From Streptomyces sp. HNM0574 (GTDB taxonomy: Bacteria > Actinomycetota > Actinomycetes > Streptomycetales > Streptomycetaceae): a DNA stretch of 64,000 nucleotides. Numbering within the stretch: the stretch's first letter is position 1; every line of letters begins with the position of its first letter. The notes below the pieces were generated by a model. It was not told the DNA's origin. It did no database searches and was given only the letters and a program-made list of their open reading frames with translations. The stretch covers positions 1-64,000 of the forward strand of contig NZ_JAASAH010000010.1 in the NCBI RefSeq assembly GCF_012726235.1. Reading direction: 5' to 3'. The position numbers were made by a program, and so were the translations under genes. This document shows positions 9,067 through 17,299 of the stretch, in pieces.

Positions 9067-10356
9067 GTGACAGGGGCAACAGGACGAACCGGGGCGACGG
9101 GCTCTCCGGAGCCGGATCGCGCACCCCGGAACGAGGTGCACACGGACGGCGCGGGCTGTGACGGACAGTCACCCGCACCGCGCACCGGCGACGCCCCCCG
9201 GCCGCGCCCCCCGCACCACGCGCCGGCCGGTGACCGGCTGCGCGCCGACGTCACCCAGGCCCGGCGGATCGTCGTCAAGGTCGGCTCCTCCTCCCTCACC
9301 ACGGCGGCCGGCGGGCTGGACGCGGACCGGGTGGACGCCCTCGTCGACGCCCTGGCCAAGCACACCGGCGAGGGCGGCAAGGAGATCGTGCTGGTCTCCT
9401 CCGGCGCCATCGCCGCAGGTCTCGCCCCGCTCGGCCTCGCCAAGCGGCCCCGCGACCTGGCCCGCCAGCAGGCCGCGGCCAGCGTCGGCCAGGGCCTGCT
9501 CGTCGCCCGCTACACCGCGTCCTTCGCGCGCTACGGCCACCGCGTCGGGCAGGTGCTGCTCACCTCCGACGACACCAGCCGCCGCGCGCACTACCGGAAC
9601 GCGTACCGGACGCTGGAGCAGCTGCTGTCGATGGGCGCGGTGCCGATCGTCAACGAGAACGACACCGTCGCCACCGACGAGATCCGCTTCGGCGACAACG
9701 ACCGCCTCGCCGCCCTCGTCGCCCACCTCGTACGGGCCGACCTGCTCGTCCTGCTCTCCGACGTGGACGGCCTCTACGACGGCAACCCGGCCACCCCCGG
9801 CACCTCCCGCATCGAGGAGGTGCGCGGCCCGAAGGAGCTGGACGGGATCGAGATCGGCAGCGCGGGCAGCGCGGGCGTCGGCACCGGCGGCATGGTCACC
9901 AAGGTCGAGGCCGCGCGGATCGCCGCGGGCGCCGGCGTGCCCGTCGTCCTCACCTCGGCGATACACGCCGCCGACGCGCTGGCCGGACGCTCCACCGGCA
10001 CCCTCTTCCACCGCACCGGCCGCCGCTCGGCGGGCCGCCTGCTGTGGCTCGCGCACGCCTCCACGCCGGTCGGCGCGCTCACCCTCGACGACGGCGCCGT
10101 CGCGGCCGTCGTCGACCGCCGCACCTCGCTGCTGCCCGCCGGGGTGGTCGAGGTGGAGGGCGACTTCTCCGCGGGCGAGCCGGTGGAGCTGCGGGACGCG
10201 CGGGGCCGCCCCGTCGCGCGGGGCCTGGTGAACTTCGACGCCAAGGAGATCCCCAAGCTGCTCGGCCGCTCCACCCACGACCTCGCCCGCGATCTCGGCC
10301 CGGCCTACGAACGGGAGGTCGTGCACCGCGACGACCTGGTACTCCTGGACTCGTGA
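9067..10356 (+). CDS. proB: Glutamate 5-kinase
   Basis: First step of proline synthesis: ATP-dependent phosphorylation of L-glutamate to gamma-glutamyl phosphate in the cytoplasm. The amino-acid-kinase domain starts near residue 66 (ARRIVVKVGSSSLT) and contains LVSSGAIAAGL, VNENDTVATDEIRFGDND and the GTGGMVTK segment. A PUA domain forms the C-terminus. The GTG at 9067 has AAAGGA 10 bases upstream and gives 429 residues, about 60 more than usual. The extra N-terminus is Pro/Arg-rich. A GTG at 9136 is an alternative that still leaves an extension. proA lies downstream, separated by one small gene. Confidence 0.93.
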   Translation: MTGATGRTGATGSPEPDRAPRNEVHTDGAGCDGQSPAPRTGDAPRPRPPHHAPAGDRLRADVTQARRIVVKVGSSSLTTAAGGLDADRVDALVDALAKHTGEGGKEIVLVSSGAIAAGLAPLGLAKRPRDLARQQAAASVGQGLLVARYTASFARYGHRVGQVLLTSDDTSRRAHYRNAYRTLEQLLSMGAVPIVNENDTVATDEIRFGDNDRLAALVAHLVRADLLVLLSDVDGLYDGNPATPGTSRIEEVRGPKELDGIEIGSAGSAGVGTGGMVTKVEAARIAAGAGVPVVLTSAIHAADALAGRSTGTLFHRTGRRSAGRLLWLAHASTPVGALTLDDGAVAAVVDRRTSLLPAGVVEVEGDFSAGEPVELRDARGRPVARGLVNFDAKEIPKLLGRSTHDLARDLGPAYEREVVHRDDLVLLDS

Positions 10357-10632
10357 CGCGGCCGCGCGCGGCACAACTCCCGCCGGGTGGACCTGTGTTC
10401 GCCTGACAGGCGTGCTCCGGCCGCGCCGCTGTGCGGCAACGGGGGCCGTCATACGCGTAAGAGATCGGACAAAGTCCAGTCTTTCCGCGGACAGCTTGGG
10501 GAAAGTGCCCACGCGGCGGGCCGCGGACTGGTCAACTTTGCTGCGGGGCCGCGGGCGTACGCCGCCCGCGCCCCCAGGCGCAGCATCCGCCCGGCAACCA
10601 GCACGACTTCGCACCACACCAGGAGGCCGTCT

Positions 10633-11037
10633 GTGAGACGACTGGCCAGCGTCGGCACGGAAGAGCGGGCCGAGCCGGAGAAGGACGTGTGCACGGCATC
10701 CCGTCTGTGGCACATCACCCTCAGCGTCGCGGGCGCCGCTGCGCCGCTCAAGGAGGTCCGCCGCGGACTGGAGCAGCTCGCGCACGACCACCCCTTCCTC
10801 CTCACCAGCCGCTACGCGAACGACCACGCGGAGATCCGGTACTGGGAGGAGGCGCGGGACCTGCACGACGCCGCCGCCGTCGCCCTCCGCCTGTGGGGCG
10901 AGCACCGCGCCTCCGCGAAGCTCCCGCCGTGGGAGATCGTCGGCCTGGAGGTCGTCGGCCGGGAGACGTACCACCAGCGCATCGCCGAGGGGTACGGGCC
11001 GCCGCCCGCCAGCCCGATGGGCGTCCACCCCTTCTGA
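10633..11037 (+). CDS. Conserved actinobacterial protein between proB and proA
   Basis: A 134-residue soluble protein of unknown function. The start is GTG at 10633, set by AGGAGG 6 bases upstream; the open frame continues upstream but only as low-complexity sequence. From about residue 25 it has an alternating beta/helix composition: SRLWHITLSVAG, KEVRRGLEQLAHDHPFLL, HAEIRYWEEARDLHDAAAVALRLW, then LPPWEIVGLEVVGRETYHQRI. No transmembrane segment or cysteine motif is present. Its position between the two proline genes suggests co-regulation but does not show a role in proline synthesis. A 276-base upstream gap with GC-rich inverted repeats suggests its own promoter. Confidence 0.82.
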   Translation: MRRLASVGTEERAEPEKDVCTASRLWHITLSVAGAAAPLKEVRRGLEQLAHDHPFLLTSRYANDHAEIRYWEEARDLHDAAAVALRLWGEHRASAKLPPWEIVGLEVVGRETYHQRIAEGYGPPPASPMGVHPF

Positions 11038-11114
11038 CGCCGGGGCCACCGCACCCGCACCGGCGGCCCCGTCCCGGAGCCCGGACGGCCCGGCGGCGGT
11101 TCACCGTGCGCGAC

Positions 11115-11120
11115 TAAGCT
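11115..11120 (+). promoter_or_regulatory. -10 box for leaderless proA
   Basis: TAAGCT matches TANNNT and ends 7 bases before the proA ATG. No ribosome-binding site is present, so a leaderless transcript is likely. Confidence 0.55.
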
Positions 11121-11127
11121 TCCCGGC

Positions 11128-12414
11128 ATGAGCCGAGCACCGCAGACCTCGACGCAACCGACCGTCACCGAGACCGCCCGCCGGGCCAAGGAGGCGGCCG
11201 CCGTCCTGGCCCCGCTGCCCCGCACCGCCCGGGACGCCGCGCTGCTCGCCATCGCCGAGGCGCTCGTCTCCCGCACGGACGAGATCGTCGCCGCGAACGC
11301 CGAGGACATCGCGAAGGCCCGCGCCGCCGGCACCCCGGACTCGATCGTCGACCGGCTGACGCTCACCCCCGAGCGGGTCGCCGCCATCGCCTCCGACGTC
11401 CGCGACGTCGTGGCGCTGCCCGACCCGGTCGGCGAGGTGCTGCGCGGGTCCACGCTGCCGAACGGCCTGGAGCTGCGCCAGGTCCGCGTCCCGCTCGGCG
11501 TCGTCGGCATCATCTACGAGGCCCGGCCGAACGTCACCGTCGACGCCGCGGCGCTCTGCCTCAAGTCGGGGAACGCGGTGCTGCTGCGCGGCTCCTCCTC
11601 CGCCTACGCCTCCAACACCGCGCTCGTCGCCGTGCTGCGGGACGCCGTCGCCGGTGCCGGGCTGCCCGCCGACGCCGTGCAGCTCGTCCCCGGCGAGAGC
11701 CGGGACAGCGTGAAGGAGCTGATGCGGGCCCGCGGCCTCGTCGACGTCCTCATCCCGCGCGGCGGCGCCTCGCTGATCAGGACGGTGGTCGAGGAGTCCA
11801 CCGTCCCGGTGATCGAGACCGGCGTCGGCAACTGCCACGTGTACGTGGACGCCGCGGCCGACGTCGAGACGGCCGTGAACATCCTCGTCGACGCCAAGGC
11901 GAGCAGGCCCAGCGTGTGCAACTCGGCCGAGACGGTGCTGGTGCACGAGGCCGTCGCCGACGCGTTCATCCCGCGCGCCCTGGCGGCGCTCGGCGCGGCC
12001 GGGGTCACCGTGCACGGCGACGCGGCCTGGCAGCGGCACGCGGGCGCCGAGGGCGCCGCCGTCGTCCCGGCGACGGAGGAGGACTGGGGCACCGAGTACC
12101 TCAGCTACGACATCGCCGCCGCCGTCGTCCCCTCGCTGGACGCGGCCGTGTCCCACATCCGCACCTGGACCTCGGGGCACACCGAGGCGATCGTCAGCGC
12201 CGACGCCTCCGCGACGCGGCGTTTCACCTCCCTCGTCGACTCGACGGCCGTGATGGTCAACGCTTCCACCCGCTTCACCGACGGCGGGCAGTTCGGCTTC
12301 GGCGCCGAGATCGGCATCTCCACCCAGAAACTGCACGCCCGCGGCCCGATGGGCCTGCCGGAACTGACGTCCACCAAGTACGTCGTCACCGGTGACGGTC
12401 ACACCCGCGGCTGA
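11128..12414 (+). CDS. proA: Glutamate-5-semialdehyde dehydrogenase (gamma-glutamyl phosphate reductase)
   Basis: Second step of proline synthesis: NADPH-dependent reduction of gamma-glutamyl phosphate to glutamate-5-semialdehyde. The 428-residue protein has the usual length and motifs: VPLGVVGIIYEARPNVTVDAA, LRGSSSAYASN, the catalytic cysteine in ASRPSVCNSAETVLVH, and the C-terminal FGFGAEIGISTQKLHARGPMG. The ATG at 11128 has no Shine-Dalgarno sequence but sits 7 bases after a -10 box, which supports leaderless translation. It acts on the product of ProB, encoded just upstream. Confidence 0.97.
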   Translation: MSRAPQTSTQPTVTETARRAKEAAAVLAPLPRTARDAALLAIAEALVSRTDEIVAANAEDIAKARAAGTPDSIVDRLTLTPERVAAIASDVRDVVALPDPVGEVLRGSTLPNGLELRQVRVPLGVVGIIYEARPNVTVDAAALCLKSGNAVLLRGSSSAYASNTALVAVLRDAVAGAGLPADAVQLVPGESRDSVKELMRARGLVDVLIPRGGASLIRTVVEESTVPVIETGVGNCHVYVDAAADVETAVNILVDAKASRPSVCNSAETVLVHEAVADAFIPRALAALGAAGVTVHGDAAWQRHAGAEGAAVVPATEEDWGTEYLSYDIAAAVVPSLDAAVSHIRTWTSGHTEAIVSADASATRRFTSLVDSTAVMVNASTRFTDGGQFGFGAEIGISTQKLHARGPMGLPELTSTKYVVTGDGHTRG

Positions 12415-12451
12415 ATCCCCGCAGTCCCTGCCCAAACCGGAAGCCCCCCAC

Positions 12452-12457
12452 TAGGCT
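12452..12457 (+). promoter_or_regulatory. -10 box for leaderless gene at 12465
   Basis: TAGGCT, with 7 bases between it and the GTG start at 12465. No ribosome-binding site is present. Confidence 0.5.
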
Positions 12458-12464
12458 GGGCCAC

Positions 12465-13550
12465 GTGCCGGACGACGTGGGGGGCCAGCCGTTCCCGGAC
12501 GGCGAGGAGCCCGAGTACAGCCATCACACGGGCGCGGACGACGCGTTCGCCTCCGTGGTGTTCGACGAGGACTTCGTCCGTGCCGCCGTGGTGCACGAAC
12601 CGACGGCGGCCGAACGGACGGCGGCCGCGGCGCAGTCCCGCGCCGAGGCGGAACGCCGTCGGCCCGACGAGGGCCACGGCCGTCGCGAACACCCGGATTC
12701 CGACGATGAGTTCGACGAGGACGACCCCGAGGACGTCCTGCATGCCGACGGCCTGCACGAGGACGACGGCTTCTTCGACGGGCCGGAGCTCCGCGACGGC
12801 GAGGACGACGGCGAGTTCTGGGAGTACCGCGACTACCGCCGCAGGTACCCCGGCCTGGACGGCGGCGGCGATCCGCGCGGATACCCGCACGGCTACGGCA
12901 CCTTCGGCCCCTCGGGCCCGTTCGGCCCGCCGGACATGCTGGGCCCCACCGGGGACCCGGCCTTCGGCCGCCCCTTCCCGCCCGCGCGTCCCGGACCGCC
13001 GTCGGCCGGCGCCGGGCTCCCGTACGCGGCCGGGCACCCCAGCGGCCACGGCCGCTACGGCGGCCACGGCAACGAGCTGTACGGGCGCGACGGCCTGGCG
13101 GACGCCGGGGACGCCGAGCACGGCGCCGACCACCGGTACGGGCAGCGCCGCCGGGGCCACCGGCCGTCCGCCCCGCGCCGGGGCAGGCGGTTCGGGGCGC
13201 GCGAGGGCGCGGCGCCGCCGCGTGGTGCTTCCGTGCGCTGGCAGCGGCCGGTCGCCTGGGTGCTCGCCGTCGTGATGGGCATCGGGATGGTCGCGCTCGC
13301 GCTCGGCGCCGTCTACCGGGGCGGCGCGGGCCAGCGCCAGGACCCGGCCCCGCCGCCGTCGACGGCCGACACCGACGCCTCGCAGGGCACGGGCGCGGAG
13401 GGGGACCTCCCGGCGGGCCCGCCCTCCGGCGAGCTGGTCTCCCCGGTCGTCACCGAGGCCCCCTATCCGACGGCCCCGTCCGAGGGGGACGAGGCGGTGG
13501 CGCACGTGCCCGGCGCCCCGGCCGCACCGGCCGGAAGCGGCCGCGGCTGA
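12465..13550 (+). CDS. Acidic single-pass membrane protein of unknown function
   Basis: A 361-residue protein with no recognised enzymatic domain. The N-terminal 130 residues are strongly acidic, and a Gly/Pro/Tyr-rich linker follows. A basic stretch (RRRGHRPSAPRRGRR) precedes one hydrophobic segment at about 263-285 (WVLAVVMGIGMVALALGAVY). The last roughly 75 residues are Pro/Ala-rich. This gives a large cytoplasmic N-terminus and a short outside tail. Near residue 33 it has FDEDFVRAAVVHEPTAAER, a motif shared with the protein encoded next (FDEAFVEAARIQEYSAQER). The two neighbours may therefore act together or bind one partner. The start is GTG, apparently leaderless. Confidence 0.8.
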   Translation: MPDDVGGQPFPDGEEPEYSHHTGADDAFASVVFDEDFVRAAVVHEPTAAERTAAAAQSRAEAERRRPDEGHGRREHPDSDDEFDEDDPEDVLHADGLHEDDGFFDGPELRDGEDDGEFWEYRDYRRRYPGLDGGGDPRGYPHGYGTFGPSGPFGPPDMLGPTGDPAFGRPFPPARPGPPSAGAGLPYAAGHPSGHGRYGGHGNELYGRDGLADAGDAEHGADHRYGQRRRGHRPSAPRRGRRFGAREGAAPPRGASVRWQRPVAWVLAVVMGIGMVALALGAVYRGGAGQRQDPAPPPSTADTDASQGTGAEGDLPAGPPSGELVSPVVTEAPYPTAPSEGDEAVAHVPGAPAAPAGSGRG

Positions 13551-13625
13551 AGCGTCCGCAGAGGCGGTGACGGCGCTGTGGTGCGCGTGTGTCCCGAGAG
13601 ATACGCACTTGTCACGCACCGGGGC

Positions 13626-13654
13626 GTTCACCTCCGGGCGGGCGGTCCTACTCT
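13626..13654 (+). promoter_or_regulatory. Promoter for leaderless gene at 13661
   Basis: TACTCT at 13649-13654 ends 6 bases before the ATG at 13661. GTTCAC at 13626-13631 lies 17 bases upstream of it as a possible -35. No ribosome-binding site precedes the start. Confidence 0.5.
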
Positions 13655-13660
13655 GTTCCT

Positions 13661-14905
13661 ATGGCTGGTCGAGGAGATCCTCCCGAGGGAGCGCCCGGTG
13701 CGCCCGGGGGCGACGACGACTTCCCCGGCGAGTACCGTCCGACGGTCTTCGACGAGGCGTTCGTCGAGGCCGCGCGCATCCAGGAGTACAGCGCGCAGGA
13801 GCGGATCGAGGACGAGGGGCACACGGCCGTCCGGCCGCGCGGCGCGCAGCACGACGGCCCGTACGGCGCCGAGCGCGGTGACGCCTTCTTCGGCGATCCC
13901 GGCCCGGCGGCGGCCGGCTTCGACGCGTCCGGCACGGCCACCGGGCCGTACCCGGGCCACGGCGGGACGAAGGGCGGGCTGACCGCCTCCAAGCAGGGCA
14001 TCGTGCTGGTGCTGCTGATCGCGCTCGCCTTCGGCACCGCGATCTACATGGGCATCCGCAACCCGTACCAGGGCCCGCCGAAGGCGCCCGTCCAGCCGCT
14101 GCGGATCACGCTGCTGCCGCTCGCCCCGCGCGACGCCGTACCCGGAGGGCAGCCGGGGGAGCTGTACGCGCACAGCCCGGCCGCGCAGTTCCGCACCGGC
14201 GCGGAGGGCGTGACCCTGCCGCCCGCACGGCGCACCGCGCACTTCTCCACCAGCCAGGTCCTCTCGGCGCTGACGCTGGCGAAGGAGTACGTCGTCGGGA
14301 GCTCCGTCGACCCGAACGTGCTCAAGGGCGGCGCCGTCCGGCCGGTCCGGGTGCTCGTCGACCCGGAGCAGCAGGAGCAGTTCGACCGGAGCATGGAGGC
14401 CCCGCGGGAGAACGGCAGGCAGGCGGCCACCGGCTGGATGATCCGCTTCGACCCGCGCCAGGTGACGCTGGCGGACCCGCGGGTGCGGGTCAACGGCACC
14501 CTCAGCGTGCGCGAGGTGGCGGGCAACGCCCTGGAGGTCACCGCGGACCACGTGTTCGTCTACGCGGTACGCCCGGCCGGTTCCCACAAGGACGGCGAGA
14601 AGGCCGAGGACGGCAAGCGGGGGGACTCCTCGCTGTTCACCGTCCGGCGCGAGGTGCGCTTCCGCCTGGACCACGAGGACCTGCGGCACCAGCAACTCGG
14701 CCTGGAACAGGTCGCGATGCGGGCCGGCCCGCTGCCCTGTTCGGCGAACGCCTCCGACGTGCTCAGGCCGCTGCTCGCCGGGGAGCGGGCCAAGGACGAC
14801 GGGCAGGCGGGGACCGACCCCTACGCGCGGGGCCAGTCCTCCGCCTCGATGTGCGGGGTGCTCGCTACGAGCGCCCAGCCGGACCTGGGCCGGCCTCCCC
14901 GGTAG
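13661..14905 (+). CDS. Single-pass membrane protein related to its upstream neighbour
   Basis: A 414-residue protein of unknown function. After about 110 cytoplasmic residues there is one membrane segment (GIVLVLLIALAFGTAIYMGI, about 113-133). A folded-looking C-terminal domain of about 280 residues follows, which should face outside; it includes KAPVQPLRITLLPLAPRDA and a late cysteine pair (PLPCSANASD...SASMCGV). Near residue 28 it has FDEAFVEAARIQEYSAQER, the motif seen in the preceding gene. The ATG start follows a -10 box directly. The 3' end overlaps the reverse-strand M48 gene by 41 bases. An envelope role is inferred from topology only. Confidence 0.82.
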   Translation: MAGRGDPPEGAPGAPGGDDDFPGEYRPTVFDEAFVEAARIQEYSAQERIEDEGHTAVRPRGAQHDGPYGAERGDAFFGDPGPAAAGFDASGTATGPYPGHGGTKGGLTASKQGIVLVLLIALAFGTAIYMGIRNPYQGPPKAPVQPLRITLLPLAPRDAVPGGQPGELYAHSPAAQFRTGAEGVTLPPARRTAHFSTSQVLSALTLAKEYVVGSSVDPNVLKGGAVRPVRVLVDPEQQEQFDRSMEAPRENGRQAATGWMIRFDPRQVTLADPRVRVNGTLSVREVAGNALEVTADHVFVYAVRPAGSHKDGEKAEDGKRGDSSLFTVRREVRFRLDHEDLRHQQLGLEQVAMRAGPLPCSANASDVLRPLLAGERAKDDGQAGTDPYARGQSSASMCGVLATSAQPDLGRPPR

Positions 14906-15983
14906 ACCCGCCGTCGCCCTCGCCGCCGCCGTTGCGGCCGGAACCCGAGCGGCCGGTGAAGGTGTCGCGCAGCCGGCCGCCGAGGTCGCCCGCGCCGCCC
15001 GCGATGTCGCGGACCAGGCCGACCAGCGGGTCCTTGCTGTTCTTCATGGACTCCGTGTAGTGCCCTGCCGATTCGCGGAAGGAGTCGCCGACGGAGGTCT
15101 CCTTGTCGTCCTCCCGCTTCTCGTAGTGGCCGTCCATGATGCGCTGGTAGGTGCGGCTCTCGGCCCACTTCTTCAGCTCGGCGGCGCGGACCGTCGTGAA
15201 CGGGTGGCTGCGCGGCAGCACGTTCATGATCTTGAGCACGGAGTCCCGGAGGTCGCCGCCCGCCTCGTACTCCTCGGCCTGCGCCAGGAACGCGTCGACG
15301 TTCATCTCGTGCAGGTGGTTGCCGCCGGCGAGCTTCATCAGCCCGCGCATGGAGGCGCGCAGATCCTGGCCGACGAGCAGCCCGGCGCGGTCGGCGGAGA
15401 GTTCGGACTTGCGGAACCACTCGCGCAGCGCCGTCACGATCGCCATCACCGCGACGTTCCCGAGCGGGATCCAGGCCACCTTCTGCGCGAAGTTGGTGAG
15501 GAACAGCAGGATCGTGCGGTACACCGCGTGCCCGGACAGCGCGTGACCGACCTCGTGGCCGATGACCGCGCGCATCTCCTCCTCGTCGAGCAGCTCGACC
15601 AGCCCGGTGGTGACCACGATGATCGGCTCGTCCAGCCCGATGCACATCGCGTTCGGCTGCGGGTCCTGGTTGACGTACATCGGCGGGACCTTTTCCAGGT
15701 CCAGGATGTAGCAGGCGTCCCGCAGCATCGCATGGAGGTGCGTGAACTGCTGGTCGCTCACCCGCACTGAATCGGACAGGAACAGCAGCCGCAGGCTGCG
15801 CTCGGGCAGCAGCCCGCTCAGTGCCTTGAAAACGGTGTCGAACCCGCTGAGCTTCCGCAGCGCCACCAGCGCCGAACGGTCCGCCGGGTGTTCGTACGTC
15901 CGGGAGGAGATCCCCGGGAAACGGCGCCTGTCGCGGCCGGGCAGCCGGTCCTCGCCGTCCGTGCCGCCTGTGCTGTCGGTCAT
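14865..15983 (-). CDS. M48 family zinc metalloprotease
   Basis: A 372-residue HtpX/Ste24-like peptidase, a family that degrades membrane or misfolded proteins. HEVGH (in MRAVIGHEVGHALSGH) supplies two zinc histidines and ELSADRAGLL the downstream glutamate. A hydrophobic stretch between them (TILLFLTNFAQKVAWIPLGNVAVMAIV) suggests membrane association. The C-terminus is Gly/Ser-rich. An in-frame ATG also lies at 16016, but a -10 box (TAGGCT, 16025-16020) sits only 3 bases before it, so transcription should begin downstream of that codon. The ATG at 15983 is preceded by GAGGGGG and is preferred. The gene converges with, and overlaps, the membrane-protein gene at 13661-14905. Confidence 0.88.
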   Translation of the reverse strand: MTDSTGGTDGEDRLPGRDRRRFPGISSRTYEHPADRSALVALRKLSGFDTVFKALSGLLPERSLRLLFLSDSVRVSDQQFTHLHAMLRDACYILDLEKVPPMYVNQDPQPNAMCIGLDEPIIVVTTGLVELLDEEEMRAVIGHEVGHALSGHAVYRTILLFLTNFAQKVAWIPLGNVAVMAIVTALREWFRKSELSADRAGLLVGQDLRASMRGLMKLAGGNHLHEMNVDAFLAQAEEYEAGGDLRDSVLKIMNVLPRSHPFTTVRAAELKKWAESRTYQRIMDGHYEKREDDKETSVGDSFRESAGHYTESMKNSKDPLVGLVRDIAGGAGDLGGRLRDTFTGRSGSGRNGGGEGDGGSTGEAGPGPAGRS

Positions 15984-16329
15984 GCTCTCCCCCTCGTCGC
16001 CCTTCGGCCTCGTCATTCCAGCCTAGACGTTCGCGGTGCGGGCCCGGCGGCCTCGGCCGGGCCCCGGGAGCGGTCTCGCACTGGGGACGGAGCAGACCGG
16101 CGCGGCGGTTCCCGGACTCTCCCCGCCCGGACGCCTGTTCGGCGCCGCGTCCCGGCGTCCGGGCACCGGGAAGGCTGAGTCGGCGTGAGCGCGCGCACGG
16201 CCCACGCTTACGATGTGCCTGCACACTTCGCGTCCCACCGCGCGCGTACGGCCCGTCCCGCCGCGTCCGGTGAGCGGGGTGCGCAGCACAGCCAACTGCC
16301 CGACCCACACGTGGATAGGTCTGCCGACG
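15984..16329. other. Intergenic region upstream of the M48 protease
   Basis: These 346 bases separate the reverse-strand protease from the small forward membrane gene. Apart from the protease -10 box, no gene, RNA or strong repeat was recognised. GC-rich sequence gives only shadow reading frames. Confidence 0.45.
16020..16025 (-). promoter_or_regulatory. -10 box for the M48 protease
   Basis: TAGGCT on the reverse strand. It predicts a transcript start near 16012 and a leader of about 29 bases containing GAGGGGG before the ATG at 15983. Confidence 0.5.
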
Positions 16330-16497
16330 ATGACTCTGCCCAGCACCGCACACAGCGCACTCGTCACCCTCGCTTCCGGTGCCGAGGGCGGTCACGAGGA
16401 GTCCGCGAACTACACGCCGTACATCACGGGCATCGGCGCGCTGGCCGCCCTCATGCTGCTGCTCTGGATCACGACCCGCTTCAACCGCGACCGCTGA
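16330..16497 (+). CDS. 55-residue single-pass membrane protein
   Basis: A very small protein beginning MTLPSTAHSALVTLASGAEGG with one hydrophobic segment near the C-terminus (YITGIGALAALMLLLWITTRF) and a basic end (NRDR). Function unknown. The frame is open further upstream to 16213, but that part has no membrane or conserved features. The ATG at 16330 gives the usual Streptomyces form of a short Ser/Ala N-terminus, one helix and positive residues at the end. It lies 115 bases upstream of nadD on the same strand and may be expressed separately, since nadD has its own -10 box. Confidence 0.7.
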   Translation: MTLPSTAHSALVTLASGAEGGHEESANYTPYITGIGALAALMLLLWITTRFNRDR

Positions 16498-16598
16498 CCC
16501 CGCCGGGACCCCCGCCGTCCGTACGCGGTGCGGCGGCGCCCCGGCGTCCCGTCCTTCCCGCCGTCGCGCACCGCGTGATGGGTGAGAGGCACAGAGGA

Positions 16599-16604
16599 TA
16601 GGCT
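16599..16604 (+). promoter_or_regulatory. -10 box for nadD operon
   Basis: TAGGCT ends 8 bases before the nadD ATG. No ribosome-binding site lies between, which suggests a leaderless operon mRNA. Confidence 0.5.
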
Positions 16605-16612
16605 CCGCACGC

Positions 16613-17299
16613 ATGGGAGAGCAGATAGTGCCCGGCTCCGGCAAGCGGCGCCTCGGCGTGATGGGTGGGACCTTCGACCCCATCCACCACGGTCACCTCG
16701 TCGCCGCCAGTGAGGTGGCCGCGCGGTTCCACCTCGACGAGGTGGTGTTCGTGCCGACCGGGCAGCCGTGGCAGAAGTCCCACAAACGGGTCTCGCCCGC
16801 CGAGGACCGCTATTTGATGACGGTCATCGCGACCGCCTCCAACCCCCAGTTCTCGGTCAGCCGCATCGACATCGACCGCGGCGGCAAGACCTACACCATC
16901 GACACCCTCCGGGACCTGCGCGCGAGCGATCCGGAGGCCGATCTCTTCTTCATCACCGGCGCCGACGCGCTGAGCCAGATCCTCGGCTGGCGGGACGCCG
17001 AGGAACTGTTCTCCCTCGCCCACTTCATCGGCGTCACCCGCCCCGGCCACGCACTGGCCGACCCGGGCCTGCCCGACGGCGGCGTCTCCCTGGTGGAGGT
17101 CCCGGCCCTGGCCATCTCCTCGACGGACTGCCGGTCCCGCGTGGAGCGCGGCGACCCGGTCTGGTACCTCGTACCGGACGGCGTCGTCCGGTACATCAAC
17201 AAGCGCCAGCTGTACCGCGGCGAGCCGGACGAGCAGCTGTACCGGGGCGAGCGCGCGCGGCGGGACCGGGGAGACCAGGAAGCGGGGCCGTCGGTGTGA
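16613..17299 (+). CDS. nadD: Nicotinate-nucleotide adenylyltransferase
   Basis: Joins ATP and nicotinate mononucleotide to give deamido-NAD in NAD synthesis. The 228-residue protein has the nucleotidyltransferase signature GVMGGTFDPIHHGHLVAA near residue 15, KTYTIDTLRDL, FITGADAL and the C-terminal ISSTDCRSRV (the ISSTxIR-type motif). The last 30 residues are a charged tail beyond the family core. The LCP-like gene starts inside its stop codon (GTGA overlap), and rsfS and a phosphatase follow, the standard actinobacterial nadD cluster. Confidence 0.95.
   Translation: MGEQIVPGSGKRRLGVMGGTFDPIHHGHLVAASEVAARFHLDEVVFVPTGQPWQKSHKRVSPAEDRYLMTVIATASNPQFSVSRIDIDRGGKTYTIDTLRDLRASDPEADLFFITGADALSQILGWRDAEELFSLAHFIGVTRPGHALADPGLPDGGVSLVEVPALAISSTDCRSRVERGDPVWYLVPDGVVRYINKRQLYRGEPDEQLYRGERARRDRGDQEAGPSV

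Noticed and set aside
15984..16016. ATG at 16016 as the M48 protease start
   Set aside because: A -10 box ends only 3 bases before it, so this codon would not be in the transcript; the ATG at 15983 has a ribosome-binding site.
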